Source of the DNA: Tribonema minus | Taxonomy: Eukaryota; Sar; Xanthophyceae; Tribonematales; Tribonemataceae | Length of the DNA stretch: 64,000 nt | Assembly (NCBI GenBank): GCA_017506865.1 | Contig: JAFCMP010000012.1 | Span: 248,001-312,000, forward strand | Direction of reading: 5' to 3' | In this document: positions 46,001-57,200 of the stretch, piece by piece | Position numbering within the stretch: position 1 is the first letter of the stretch | Layout of the letters: every line of letters begins with the position of its first letter | Program-made: the position numbers and the translations under genes | The notes under the pieces: generated by a model | The model's database searches: none | The model's input: only the letters and a program-made list of their open reading frames with translations | What the model was told of the DNA's origin: nothing

Positions 46001-47282
46001 TGTGAGTTGTTGGCGCGTGTGATGTGATGGTGTGGCACCTCAGAAGGTGCGAGACCATGAGTCAATCAGTGCTCAGCAGGGGGGGGGGGGGGGGGGGGGG
46101 GGCTGCAGAAATGCTGCGCGCAAATTGTCACCTGCACCTGGTCGACAAAGAGTACCTTTTGCATACATGTCTAACTGATGCGCCCACTGATGAGCGGCAT
46201 CAGTAGTCGTAAGCCCAACCCTGGTGCTAGCCCATAGTGTTGCATAGCTTCTGCCAAGGACGGATCCGCCAGCATGCTCACAAGTGCTCAGCGGGGGGGG
46301 AGGGGGGGGAAGCTACAGAAATGATGCTCGCAAAATAACGCCTGCGCTTGGCTCAACAAAGAGTATCATGTGCATACAAGTTTTACTGATGCGCCCACTG
46401 ATAAGCGGCATCAGTAGCCACAACCCTAACCCTAGTGCTAGCCTTCAATGTCGCATAGCCTTCGCCGAGGACGGATCCGCCAGCATGCGCGGCACGTCAA
46501 TGCTGGCACTGGCGTTTATGAATGCGTGTTCTGGGTGCATTGGTGGGCATGGCATGCAAGTGTGTACTCCAAGTTTATACTTCAAAAGTGCACATACTTC
46601 AAGCTCATGAAGGACATGCCAGCCCTGTGCGTGCAACGTCTCGCTGCAACGATGCAGCATGATGGTTCATGGTGATTGCGGTGGTGCTGTCAATGAGCAC
46701 CGCTGTGCAGAACTCCACAGGGGGTCAGTGACTCCGAAGGGGACTCTCTTTGTCTTTCTTGTAGGTGTTGGTATCACACGACGCGCTTTCATGTGTTGTA
46801 TGCCCTTGTGCGAGGTCATGGTGTGCGCACACAAGCAGTGTACGTCGCCCGCGCTTTGATAGTCTGCAGCTGTACCCATTCTTGGCAGCCGTATCCATCT
46901 CCGCTGTATCCGGCAGAATCAAGATCCTCAGCACGGTTAGGCCAACGTAACTTTGACGTGGCAGTTCATTGTCAAGTCCGCGGAACGCTGCATATTTTGC
47001 GGCAAGCGCTGGTGCCAACATCGTGCTTATTCCATGACATCAAGTGGTTTCAGACATCCCAATCCGCGCCTGAACGCTGCCCCCTGTCATTTTCATCATT
47101 TCCATCTGGGGCACGAAAGAGCCCACATTGCTCAAAGTGCATTATGCTGTTCTTTGTCACGTCCTCTGCATGCGTCCCCTGTGCAGATTCTGAGGAAGTG
47201 TCCGCGGCTGGTTCCGACGTTCCACTCCGAAGAGTCGCGCGGCTTTCTGATACACCTCAGCCTATCCAGTTACGTCAAGTGA
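40087..47282 (+). CDS. O-fucosyltransferase-like secretory protein, 9 exons
   Basis: Exons: 40087-40470, 40579-40652, 41352-41432, 42305-42446, 43346-43587, 44819-44965, 45431-45665, 46870-46935, 47187-47282; all phases agree and give 488 aa. The last two exons are less certain than the first seven. It starts with a signal peptide (MRQALPFVCLLLIAPLHGAP), then a Cys-containing N-domain, WASITCALWEAYRLNRTLVLD (a typical early O-FucT/FUT8-type helix-strand), and VCVHVRRGDK at about residue 353, the sugar-nucleotide-binding motif of the GDP-fucose transferase fold (as VHVRR.DK in FUT8, HLR in POFUTs). Then comes a LYLATTEPDP strand. It is likely lumenal in ER or Golgi; acceptor unknown. Exons 5, 6 and 7 have degenerate tandem copies in flanking introns. 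Confidence 0.8.
42890..43240 (+). repeat. three copies of the start of exon 5 of the fucosyltransferase-like gene
   Basis: Copies near 42890-42955, 43090-43165 and 43197-43270 repeat caggcagcgggcgacat.gc.gtactccc plus downstream gccgacattcatgtatg text. The genuine exon starts at 43346. Each copy keeps a (c)ag acceptor-like edge. Confidence 0.88.
44636..44740 (+). repeat. copy of the intron 5/exon 6 boundary
   Basis: gaagcactgacgcctaccctatgcgaccat...gagtcgaccgctacgcctactgggtgtacagcac repeats the 44765-44855 boundary region about 130 bp upstream. Confidence 0.87.
45760..45838 (+). repeat. copy of the end of exon 7
   Basis: catcgtcgactccagcaagttcgtcgcg...gactatgtg/gtgagcgctggtgac repeats the exon 7 tail and donor about 170 bp downstream. 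Confidence 0.88.
46080..46325 (+). repeat. G-runs and a ~210-bp diverged duplication in intron 7
   Basis: A G-run of about 22 (46080-46102) and a second at 46291-46309 head two similar blocks (gctgcagaaatgctgcgcgcaaa / gctacagaaatgatgctcgcaaa). Both continue with acaaagagta, actgatgcgcccactgat and cggcatcagtag. Confidence 0.8.
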
Positions 47283-48266
47283 TTGTTGCGTCAAGTGGTT
47301 GCGGGGCGCAGCACTAGAGCAGCCACTGCCCTTGCTGCTGCGCCCGTGGCTGCTGCTGCAACTCTCTGGCGTTTCCTCCTAGAGACTTCAACTACTTGAA
47401 GTAGAACTTCAATAACGATCTCATTACGCGGGGGTCTGCGCACCATGCGGACTTTCAGCCTACAGTGCGCTGGCCGTGTGTTTACTGTACAGCACAAATC
47501 GCTCGGCAGGTAGCATGCTTATCAGTCGTTCGTCAAGATGCAAGCACACGCTTGAAGGCAGCAGCACGCGAAGTGGAAGAGCAGAAGTGTGCCACAGCTT
47601 TGGATGGCATCTGGTTCATGGCTCGATCGCCTTACCCCGCACGCATGATGCTCAGCAATCTGGCACAACCGCCCAAACAGGCTTCATGAATCACTGATGT
47701 TATCGCCCTGAGCAATGTCACAAGTGTAGCAGTGCTCAAGGAGCGCTTGCATTTCATCGCAAGAATGGATGATGATTGCCGGCTTTGCGTCGGGCTCGTT
47801 GTTGCTGCCTTGATGTGCATGCCTTGCTTGACGACATGGACATGCATGCTGCTCTGTTGGCAAACAAGGCATCGACATCAGTTCCGCTACTACTCGTAGA
47901 AGGGTGCTTGCTGCCTTTCATGTTGATGATGGAATGCTTGTAAAGGTGCTGTCGTCCAATATGCACATTTCGACAGTCAGTCCTGTTCAAAGCGCCAGTG
48001 TGCCGCAACTCGTGACTGAATGCGATGCAGCCTGCTCTTCGAGTGCTTCAGCTCTTTCAAGTGCCTTCTGCAAAGTATGTTGTTGACGCCCGCGCAGCAC
48101 CCTGCTGCACGTTCCGTTATCATGCCGACCGATCACTCGATATACCGAACCGGGCCACAAGCCGCTTACCGGTTCCGAAACAGTTTTTGGAGCCACACAC
48201 TAACAACTAGGCCTGTTGCAGCGATCTTGCATCTGATACCGGTGACTGAGGGCAGCGTTGGACACA
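47283..48266. other. intergenic region
   Basis: Between the fucosyltransferase-like stop and the transporter start. acttcaactacttgaagt (47385-47402) is a near-palindrome just after the upstream gene. No further gene is recognised. Confidence 0.5.
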
Positions 48267-51200
48267 ATGAGGGCCTCAGCAGCATCTGCAGCGCTGCTGC
48301 TGGTGGCGGCGGCACCATGTGCCGCCATGCGCAGGTGAAGGTTGAGACTATCGCCGCTGTTGCTGGGTGCGCTGCAGCTGCTGGCTAGCTCAAGTCTGAG
48401 TGTAGCGTCGTCATTGCGAAGTTCGTGCCGAGGCGCGACACAATCACCTGACTGCTCTAGTCTGCCGCAAGCTTGTATTTCTCGCTTGCAACAATCTGGA
48501 ATCCGCCTTTCGCGCGCCTAGTGTCTGTGGCAATGCAATGTCATTAGCGCTCTATTACCTCCAGTCGAGTCCATTCAACTTGCAGATGCTGACCTTCGCT
48601 GCAGACGGTTAATCGGTGCAGGATGTGTGCGGCAATGAATGAGAGATAGGGCTGTTGTTGAAGGAATCTAACGGCATGAGACATTAGCATGCAAGGAAGC
48701 GACTGCAATCATTACCGCTATGACAGGGCAAAGTGATCCTCAACGTGATGTTGTTTCTTATCGCATGATTGCTTGCTCTGAATTGCTGCGCACAGACATC
48801 GCTGCCCTGGATTCATTTCGGCTCCACTGGCCTTCGCGCAGCCTGAGAAGAACACCGGCAGACTGCAGCGTGCCTCAGCATCATCAGGCGCTTCATGGTA
48901 TGCTTCATAGCTTGGCCTCAAGCGGCAGCCATGCACTGGCGTTCACGTGCGCTGCTGCAGTGTTCAGAGTGTGTAGATGCATGAAGGCTTTTTGTAAAGC
49001 TGCCGACAGACCACAATCTGGCAGTTGGTCCGCATATGATGAAGGTTGACTGTAGTGCGGACAGTAAGATGCCTGCGTCTGAATGTTGGTCATTCCATTA
49101 CTCGCCACTTAGCCTTGTACGTTGTATTGCTCAAATGTGTCGGCAAGCATCAGCTTTGATGTTGCTGCCACAGTACTGTTGCCTGCATGAACAAGTCAGC
49201 AGCGTGCAATTGCACTCTCAGTTCGTGCGGCAACCCTATCAGTACCATTGTAGCAGTAACAGTTTCATTACTATTTGATAGCTGCCACATGCTGCAAAGT
49301 TGTGCTAATGCACAGGGAAAAAAAATGAAACCATATTCGATGGTCTGCATAGCCAAATTGCGCTCAGGATACATGCGTGCATCTGCACCTGCACTTCGAA
49401 ACTTTCCAGTAACATGCACTGTATACCATTCATATATCAGTATAGAAGTACAACATGCGTGTTATGGAGATGTCTGCTATGCGCACTGTGTTGCGCATAC
49501 ACTGCGGTTTTTCTGTGATCAAAGTCTATAACTCCTGCAACTTCTGATTGCAGGGGGTGCGCTGGGAAGGGAGCCGCTGCGGCTGCTACAGGCGCAGGAA
49601 GGGCGTTGTATATGGTGGCGGGAGGGGCAGCGGCATCATCGGGACCGGCGAAAGGTGCAGCAGCTAGTGAGCCCGTGGTGCACAAGGTGATTGATCACTC
49701 GTGAATCGCTCATGAAACATGAATCACTGATGAAGCACTTCATCGGGACCTGTGAAAGGCGCAGCAGCTAGCGAAACCGTGGTGCACAAGGTGATGAATT
49801 ACTCATGAGTCACTCATTAATCACTGATGAATCAGCGCAATGCGCAAATTCAAGTACCATTTCAAATACGTGACGCGATGATGTTGTTGGGTGAAACGTG
49901 GAGTGAGGCATTCGCGCGAGGGGCAAGCATCATGGTGCTGCCAGAGTCGCACCACTGGATCGCTGTGTGGACGCTGTTGAAGTTTGCCATGCACACGAGC
50001 CGTCAAAGTGCAGTGTGCACAGCAGACCTACTCTACACCTACTAAAAGTGATGCTGGTAGGATTCTACACCTGGTGATGTTACCAGAATTTACCGTGTTG
50101 CAGGTGCGCTGGCATTTATAAAAAGTGAGAAACACACAGGCACAGTAGTGTTGTACCGCACTGTGTCCATCACATCTACTGAATACCTACGGCATGCCTA
50201 TGCACCATCTGGTGAATATGAAGCGACAGTTGCGATGGTTTGTGAGTACCACATAATTGAAGCATGCATATACTGTACATAAGTCTGTTGACATTGGTAT
50301 TTGTATTCGCGTCATGGTGAGCTGACTGCCAAGTTTACATCAGGCATTGGCTTGTAGTCCAAACCAGCAGCCACCATACATCCGTTCTACTTCAATTGTA
50401 CAAGTATGAAAGCTCGTGCGTACCACATAATGACAGCGTGCCCATGCTGTACATCAGTAGGTTTACATTAGTGTTCGCATGCGCGTCATGGTAAGCTGAC
50501 TGCCAAGTATACATGAGGCATTGACTTGTAGTCCAAACACAAGGGAGTATGATTATTAAAATATAGTGCATATCACAGATTCCGTCTCCAAAAGCGCCAC
50601 TGTTACTGATCCACTAGTTTGTCATACCATGCAAGTACGCTTACATAATGCTTAGAGGGTTGATAAGACAAAACGGTGCATCATACGGGTGCTCAAGCGA
50701 TGCATAAGCCTATGAGAGGGGGTTGGTAGGCACTCACTAGGGTGTTGAATCCACAATACGCACTGGATCAGGGCAAACAGCACTGTGGCTCACTGGTGCA
50801 ATATGCACATGTCTTTGCGATCTATAGCTTTCAGAAACCGTAAGCTACTGGAATTGAGACTGATCTGGCAGCTGTTAGGAGCAGCCAAATAACGCATGTA
50901 TATAAGGGAGGTAGAGGCAACTAGCCACGTAACTGAGAATTCTGGTTGCACAGTTTTTTAAATTCAGCACTGGGAATGTGTTATTGCAAATGAGGCCACA
51001 AATGCACTTTTGCCATTTGCCAATGCAAGTGGACTTTCCAGATGAGGCCACCAGTAGCGGACTTACCATGAGGCCACCAATGGCACTTTGCCACCTGTCG
51101 CCCTCTTAAATTGCGTGGCTGCTACATTGTCAGTTGCGCGGCGGCGGCGGCAATATTGTAGCATAACAATAAGAAAGACAAGGGGGACTTGTTCAGTCAA

Positions 51201-54200
51201 CCTTCAAAGTTGGGTTGTGCATCAGCTTCAACTTGAGTCACCAAGGGCCAACATTAGATCCAAGGGTCTGTGGCATAGGTGTGCAGTTGAAGTTGACTGC
51301 AGACTGAAGTATGCATCCTGGGTGCGTAAAAAAATCTGTCAGCTCAACAACATGGCCACCAGACCTCACAGGATGCGTCGCTCTCAGTGAACGATGTCAA
51401 GTCCCACAGTAAAGATGTGCTTCGCAACACGCTTGATGCCAGAAAACCAGTACACAACGGCAGGTTTTTCAATGGGCTTGGGGTCTGATCTGTTTCACTT
51501 TAGACCACTCGTGTGGTTTCTTTACTCATCTTTAGTGGCTGCCACTCGAGAGTGTAAAATTGTTGTCCTTCAAGGAAGTGTTTCTGGACAAACCATGGTC
51601 AGCAGTAGAATGCGCATACCTTGAGGTGCAATGTAAACTTCACAACAGTAAAACTGATGCATCACACACAGTGCATGAGCCATTGCCATGTATATGCTGA
51701 AGTACAAGGTTCAAGTTTTCCCATTACGTGCCATTTTTGAAGTATATTTGTTCATGTCCGACAAGCCAATGTATTGCAGCACTTTATTCGCTCTTTCAGA
51801 GAGTCTCACTGCTGCGCAACCAAGGCGCGCCAGAGAGCTGTTGTGCTCTGGTCACCAACTTCAAGTGTGACACCCCTGCTCACATCATCGGAACGGCACT
51901 TGTGTGGTCATTTTGGTGTGACAATCCATCGCCCAGCTGATCAGTAGGCACGACAAGCGCTGGATCATGAACCCAAGATGTCCGTCCTCCCCCGACGCAG
52001 AGGGTGCTTTCACAACACTTGACAAGTTGCGGTTGCACGATCACAGTGACCGCTTTATGCCAGTGCCGGTAGGCCGACAAAATTGCTGGAACACCTCAGG
52101 CTGAACATGAAACCTGCACATATCCCAACATACTGCTCGTTGTTGCATCTGCATTTGACCAATTTCAACCATCAGGAGGGGAAGGCTGAGGTGGGAGGAT
52201 CGATCTTCAACCTCGTGAAGAACATTGTTGGCAGCGGCATACTGGCGCTGCCTGGGGGCGTTGCGGCCTTCTCACACGCAAGGGTGAGTCATCTTGAGCA
52301 CTTCTGCACGTCATCGATGTCATTGCTCAGCAGGCATCGTCACACGCAAGGGCAAGCATGAGCCGTGCGTAGCACTGCTGCATGTCACAGACGTCGTTGC
52401 CCACCTCCACATGTACATGCACACGCCTCGCATGACGGCGTTCGTGTACACAAACGGCATATGAGTATCATCTTCGACTTGGCAACATTGTGCATTGGCA
52501 GCATCGCGGCGATTGGCGCTGTGATCTAATGTAGCAGACCAAATTGAGCGGTGCTGAGCATCGCTGCGTGACACACGCATTGCGGCTCAATACCAACTCT
52601 ATGTGCTGTGAATCTGGCTTGTACGGTGGATGGCTTACGAGTATAATGACCAACTCAGCAGCATGTTATGCACTGGCCAATGGCGTGTGCTGTGCTGAGC
52701 ACTGCTGCATTCAAAACGGCAAGATGTGGCGCTGGCACAGGGCACTGGCAGAGGGACAGAGAGGGCTGGTTGCTTCCATGATTCTATCAGCCTATGTCTA
52801 AATTTCAAGTGTGCAGCTCACATATGTAGTGTCATGTGGCACTGCCTTTTCCATGGTTCTATCGGCCGATGTCTGAACTTCAAGTGCGCGTATCACACAG
52901 TGCCATGCGGCACTGCCTCTTCATCAAGAACATGAAGTGCATGGTGTGTCTGTATGCTATGCCTTGAAAGTGCGACAGTTGTGCACTGATCATGTGAGAG
53001 CGTACAACTATTCATGTTGAATTCATGTGCCCGTTTTTTACTGTGTGCAGGGTGCCGTGGTGCCCGCAAGCGTGCTCATCCTGCTGCTGGGCCTGCTAAG
53101 CGGCTACTGCTTTAGGTGAGCAGTGCTGCATGGTACACCCTAGCACAAACTAGGGCTTCAGGAACTCCCAGCCCTAAGTTGGCAAGGGCCAGCAGACCCT
53201 TCATTCTGCACGCAACTGGACCAACCGTGGTGCAAGAGATGCATGTCTTGTCAGTACTGTAACTGCCGATGGCAGTTTTGTAACAGTTGGCGTACGTCAC
53301 TGCATGTTCAACACTGAACGCTGGCACTGACTGATGCGGCACCACCGCCTGATGGGGCTGTGCATGCGCTTCGGCACCTACGGCTTCGTGCTGTGATGGC
53401 ACGCTGACGCGGGGCTGTGTGTTGTGTGTGTGCCAATCATTGCCTCCTGCTGATCATCACCATCATCTGCTGATCATCACCATCGCAACCTGCTGAGCAT
53501 CACCATCACCAGCTGCTGAGCATCACCGTCCCACCTGCCGATCATCACCATCACCTGCTGATCATCACCATCGCCGCATGTGAGCATCACCATCACCTGC
53601 CGATGGCGCCGCTGCGTGGCTGTGTGTGTTGATCATCACCGCCACCTGCCGACGACGCTGATGCATGCCCGCTGTCATTATTTATCATCATCACCATCGC
53701 CACTGCTGCTCATCGCCATCATCCTGCTGATAACGCTGCCGCGTGACTGTGAGTGCTGATCATCACCATCATCTTGTGCTGATGCTGACAGCCTCATTGG
53801 GCGGGCGTGCGCTGCCACCAACGCCAGGAGCTATGGGGATGCCTGGGCGGCGGTAAGCATCATGTTGCTTGCGCTAGCGGAGTGCATGTCTGCGTGCAAA
53901 TCTATGATAAATATATACTTCGAAGTATGAGCCAAAGAACATAACTGGAGAGGAGTTACGCAGTGTCAGGAGCCATGGAGATGCCTGGGCAGCGGTGAGC
54001 ATCATGTTGCTTGCGTTAGCGTCGCGCGTGCGTGCCTGTGTGTGTGTATTCATGATAATTACATGAGTGCAAAATAACATACTCTGAGAGAAGCTATGCG
54101 CTGCAGTGAACTCGGTTGGTAACATATTCTGAGAGAAACTATGCAATGCAGTGAACTCGGTTGGTGAGTGATAGAAGGGGTACGCTGTTGAGGTCATTGT

Positions 54201-57200
54201 GATGCTGCCGGTGTGTTTTTGGAATCAGAGTGGTAGAGCCGAAGCAGGTCTTTGGACAGGAGCTACGCAGTGAAGCGCACTCAACAACATATCCTGAGCA
54301 GTAGTGGTATTGTGAGTCCAGATGGGTGATTACCAGACTTCAAGTTGAGGCCATTGTGATGCTTTTCAAAGCGTTTGGATTTACCATGTAGCAGCAGACA
54401 ACAGCACTGTCACGCTCTGCATACATGCTGCTGTGGCGCCTTCATGAGTGTGTGTTGATGCTCGATTACTCACACAAACTACAAAGTAAGCGCACGGCTA
54501 TACTTCAACTGCGGCATCTGACACATGTAGCAACTGTTTTACCCTTTTCCCATGTGCTTCACGTTTTGGTGGCGCAGTCAGGGCTGGTGCTGGTCAACGC
54601 TGAAACTTCAACTCCTGAGTTCAACTGCTGAGCATCACATTTAACGAAGCCTCATTTGTTGTTCTGCCCTCACTGTGTGCAGACAGTTGAGCCGAAGACG
54701 GTGTGGATGCCGCTGTCGTCCGTTGTGGCCAAGGTACGGTACGGAGCACTGTCACATGAATTACGTACATGCACCTGTGTATTGTACCAGACAATTTTCA
54801 TGAGGTGCTAGGTGAGGGTTACTGCTTGCCCGCATTGACTGCAGTGGTTAGTGTGTGAATTGGGGGCAGCTGTTGCTTGACACCATGGTCGCCAGCACTC
54901 ACAGTGTCTCGCTGAATTTGAGAGTCTTAAACACTTTGTCAGGCTCTTGTTTGCAAAGATTAAACATCACAAGTTTGATGGTCATGTCATTGCTGTCCCA
55001 GAGTGCATCTGCAGGAAGTCCACCATTGTGGCAGGCAAGCAGGATTGGAATGGGAGGGGGATGGGGGGGGGGGGGGGTCGACTTGCACTCATGTGTTCAT
55101 GCCTCTTGCGGTAGTAGTAGTAGCACAAGCTGACCCTGCAAGGCCCCTCACTGCACAGCACGCGTCAGTAGTTCACAGCAGTTCACAGCGGTCCACAGCA
55201 GTCCACTTGCCCATGCTCGCATCTCAAGCCACACATAAACACAGCGCCGCGCCCCATCACCCGTCTAAGGTGCATCCCTGCCTGAATCGCGCACTGCCTG
55301 TCTCCCCCAAAAACCCTCTTTACTTGTCTGGATTATGTGCTTCATCACCATTGGCGGCATGTCTGCAAGCTTGCTCCATGCCTCAGCTTGACGCATTCAG
55401 CTAAACTATATTGCCACACACTTGCCTTCATGCGCTCTTACGCTGAGCCACGTATACTTTCTTATCTCCCGCGCAGACCTTCTTCACGTGCCTGAGCTAC
55501 TCCATCATCATCGGCGACACGTTTGCGGCACTGGCACAGACGTTTGCCGCGCCGGCATGGCTTGCGTACCGCCCCACCATTCTCTCCGCCATTTCGGGGT
55601 GAGCACCTGCTGACAACGCGCTGAAATCATAAATTTTCAAATCAAGTATTGCATGCCCAAAGTTTGAGTGCGGCATCAGGCTCACAAGCCTTAAGAGATG
55701 GCTATTTTACGCACCCAGGGCAGCTATAGTAGCTGCTTGGCACTGTAGGTACACGTGTTCACGCAGTGTCAGGCGGCAGGTTGCGTGCTCAGTATGTGAT
55801 TGATGAGATGCGCCTGCCGCGTGCGTTGAGACATCTTTGCAATCAGCTGCACAAAAAAGCATCTGTGCAAGCAATAGTCAGGCCGTCCCCGTTGCAAGTG
55901 CTCTTGGATGGCATCAGGATCGCTCATTCTTGTAGGCGCAGTCAGCCTCAGGAATAAAAGATCTGTGGTTACCCCCAACTTTAACTTGAATTTTCCTCAT
56001 AGTCAGCCATGGTGGGATTTTTAACCTTACATTTGAAGTTCTCCCGCCATCTTCACAGCACACTGTGTCCTGATATGTTGTCTCTACTGTGGCTGTATTC
56101 CTGCTGCCTGCCATTCGTGCAGCGTATTCCTGCTGCCGCTGTGCCTCATGACGGACCTGAGCCCGCTGCGGTACACATCCATCGTGGGTATTGCGGGTAC
56201 ACTGTACACGGCGGGTGTGATGGCTCTCAGGTATGTACATGTATGATTTGAAGCACAGTAGTACTGTATGTATGTATGCTGCGCTACACGTCTATTGTGG
56301 GCATTGCGGGTACCCTTGATACGGCGAGTGCAATGTCTTTCTGGTAGTGTGACCGTACTGCTTTCTAAGCACAATTTCAGTTCAGAAGTAGTATGTATGT
56401 ATGCCATGTCTGCTGTGCTGCACATCCATCGTGGGCATTGTGGGGGCGCTTTATACGGCGACTGCCAGTGGCTTTCAGGTATTGTGTATACATGTACCTC
56501 AAGGTAGGTGTGTATTTGTTGTCCGGTGCTCAGCCATGAGCGCCTTATACGTGTATGGAAGTACCAGACAGGCATTGACAGGTACTTTGATTGAAGTCAC
56601 GCACTGCGCACGCATTTGCACTCCTACTATGCGTGTTCAACACGTGTTCACACACGTGTGTGCATTGTGCTCTCGCACACCTCACAGGTACTTTGATGGC
56701 AGCTACGCACTGGGTGGCCGCTTCTTCAACGCCGCCGCTTCCGCCGCCAAGGGGCCCCTGTTCACGGGCTCCGCTGCCCTCAACCCGCTGTCGCTGATAC
56801 TGGTGTCCATGCTCAGCACAAGGTCAGTACTATTCATACCTACTGTACCTCTACCTTCGGAAGTACTGCTCATACTGGTGTCAATGCTCGCCACAAGGTC
56901 AGTATTAGTTATACGGTATACTGAACCATACCTACCCTCTGGATTTGAGAGTTGTGTTGATGTTCAGCAAAACTTCTACCTTAGGGGGCACCGCTCATAC
57001 TGGTGTCGATGCTCAGCACAAGGTCAGTGGTCATACCTACCCTCTTCATTCGGACGTCCGGTCATACTGGTGTTGATGCTCAGCGCAAGGTCAGCAATCA
57101 TGCCTGATTACCCGCTGGCGCTCTCATCTGGTGTCAATGCTCATCTACTTTCTTCATTTGCACCTCGGCTTGCGCCAGTTGTTTGCAGTTTAATGCTTAG

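Noticed and set aside
53455..53775. CRISPR-like or poly-His coding repeat
   Set aside because: Units are irregular with no unique spacers, and the region lies within an intron flanked by phase-compatible exons.
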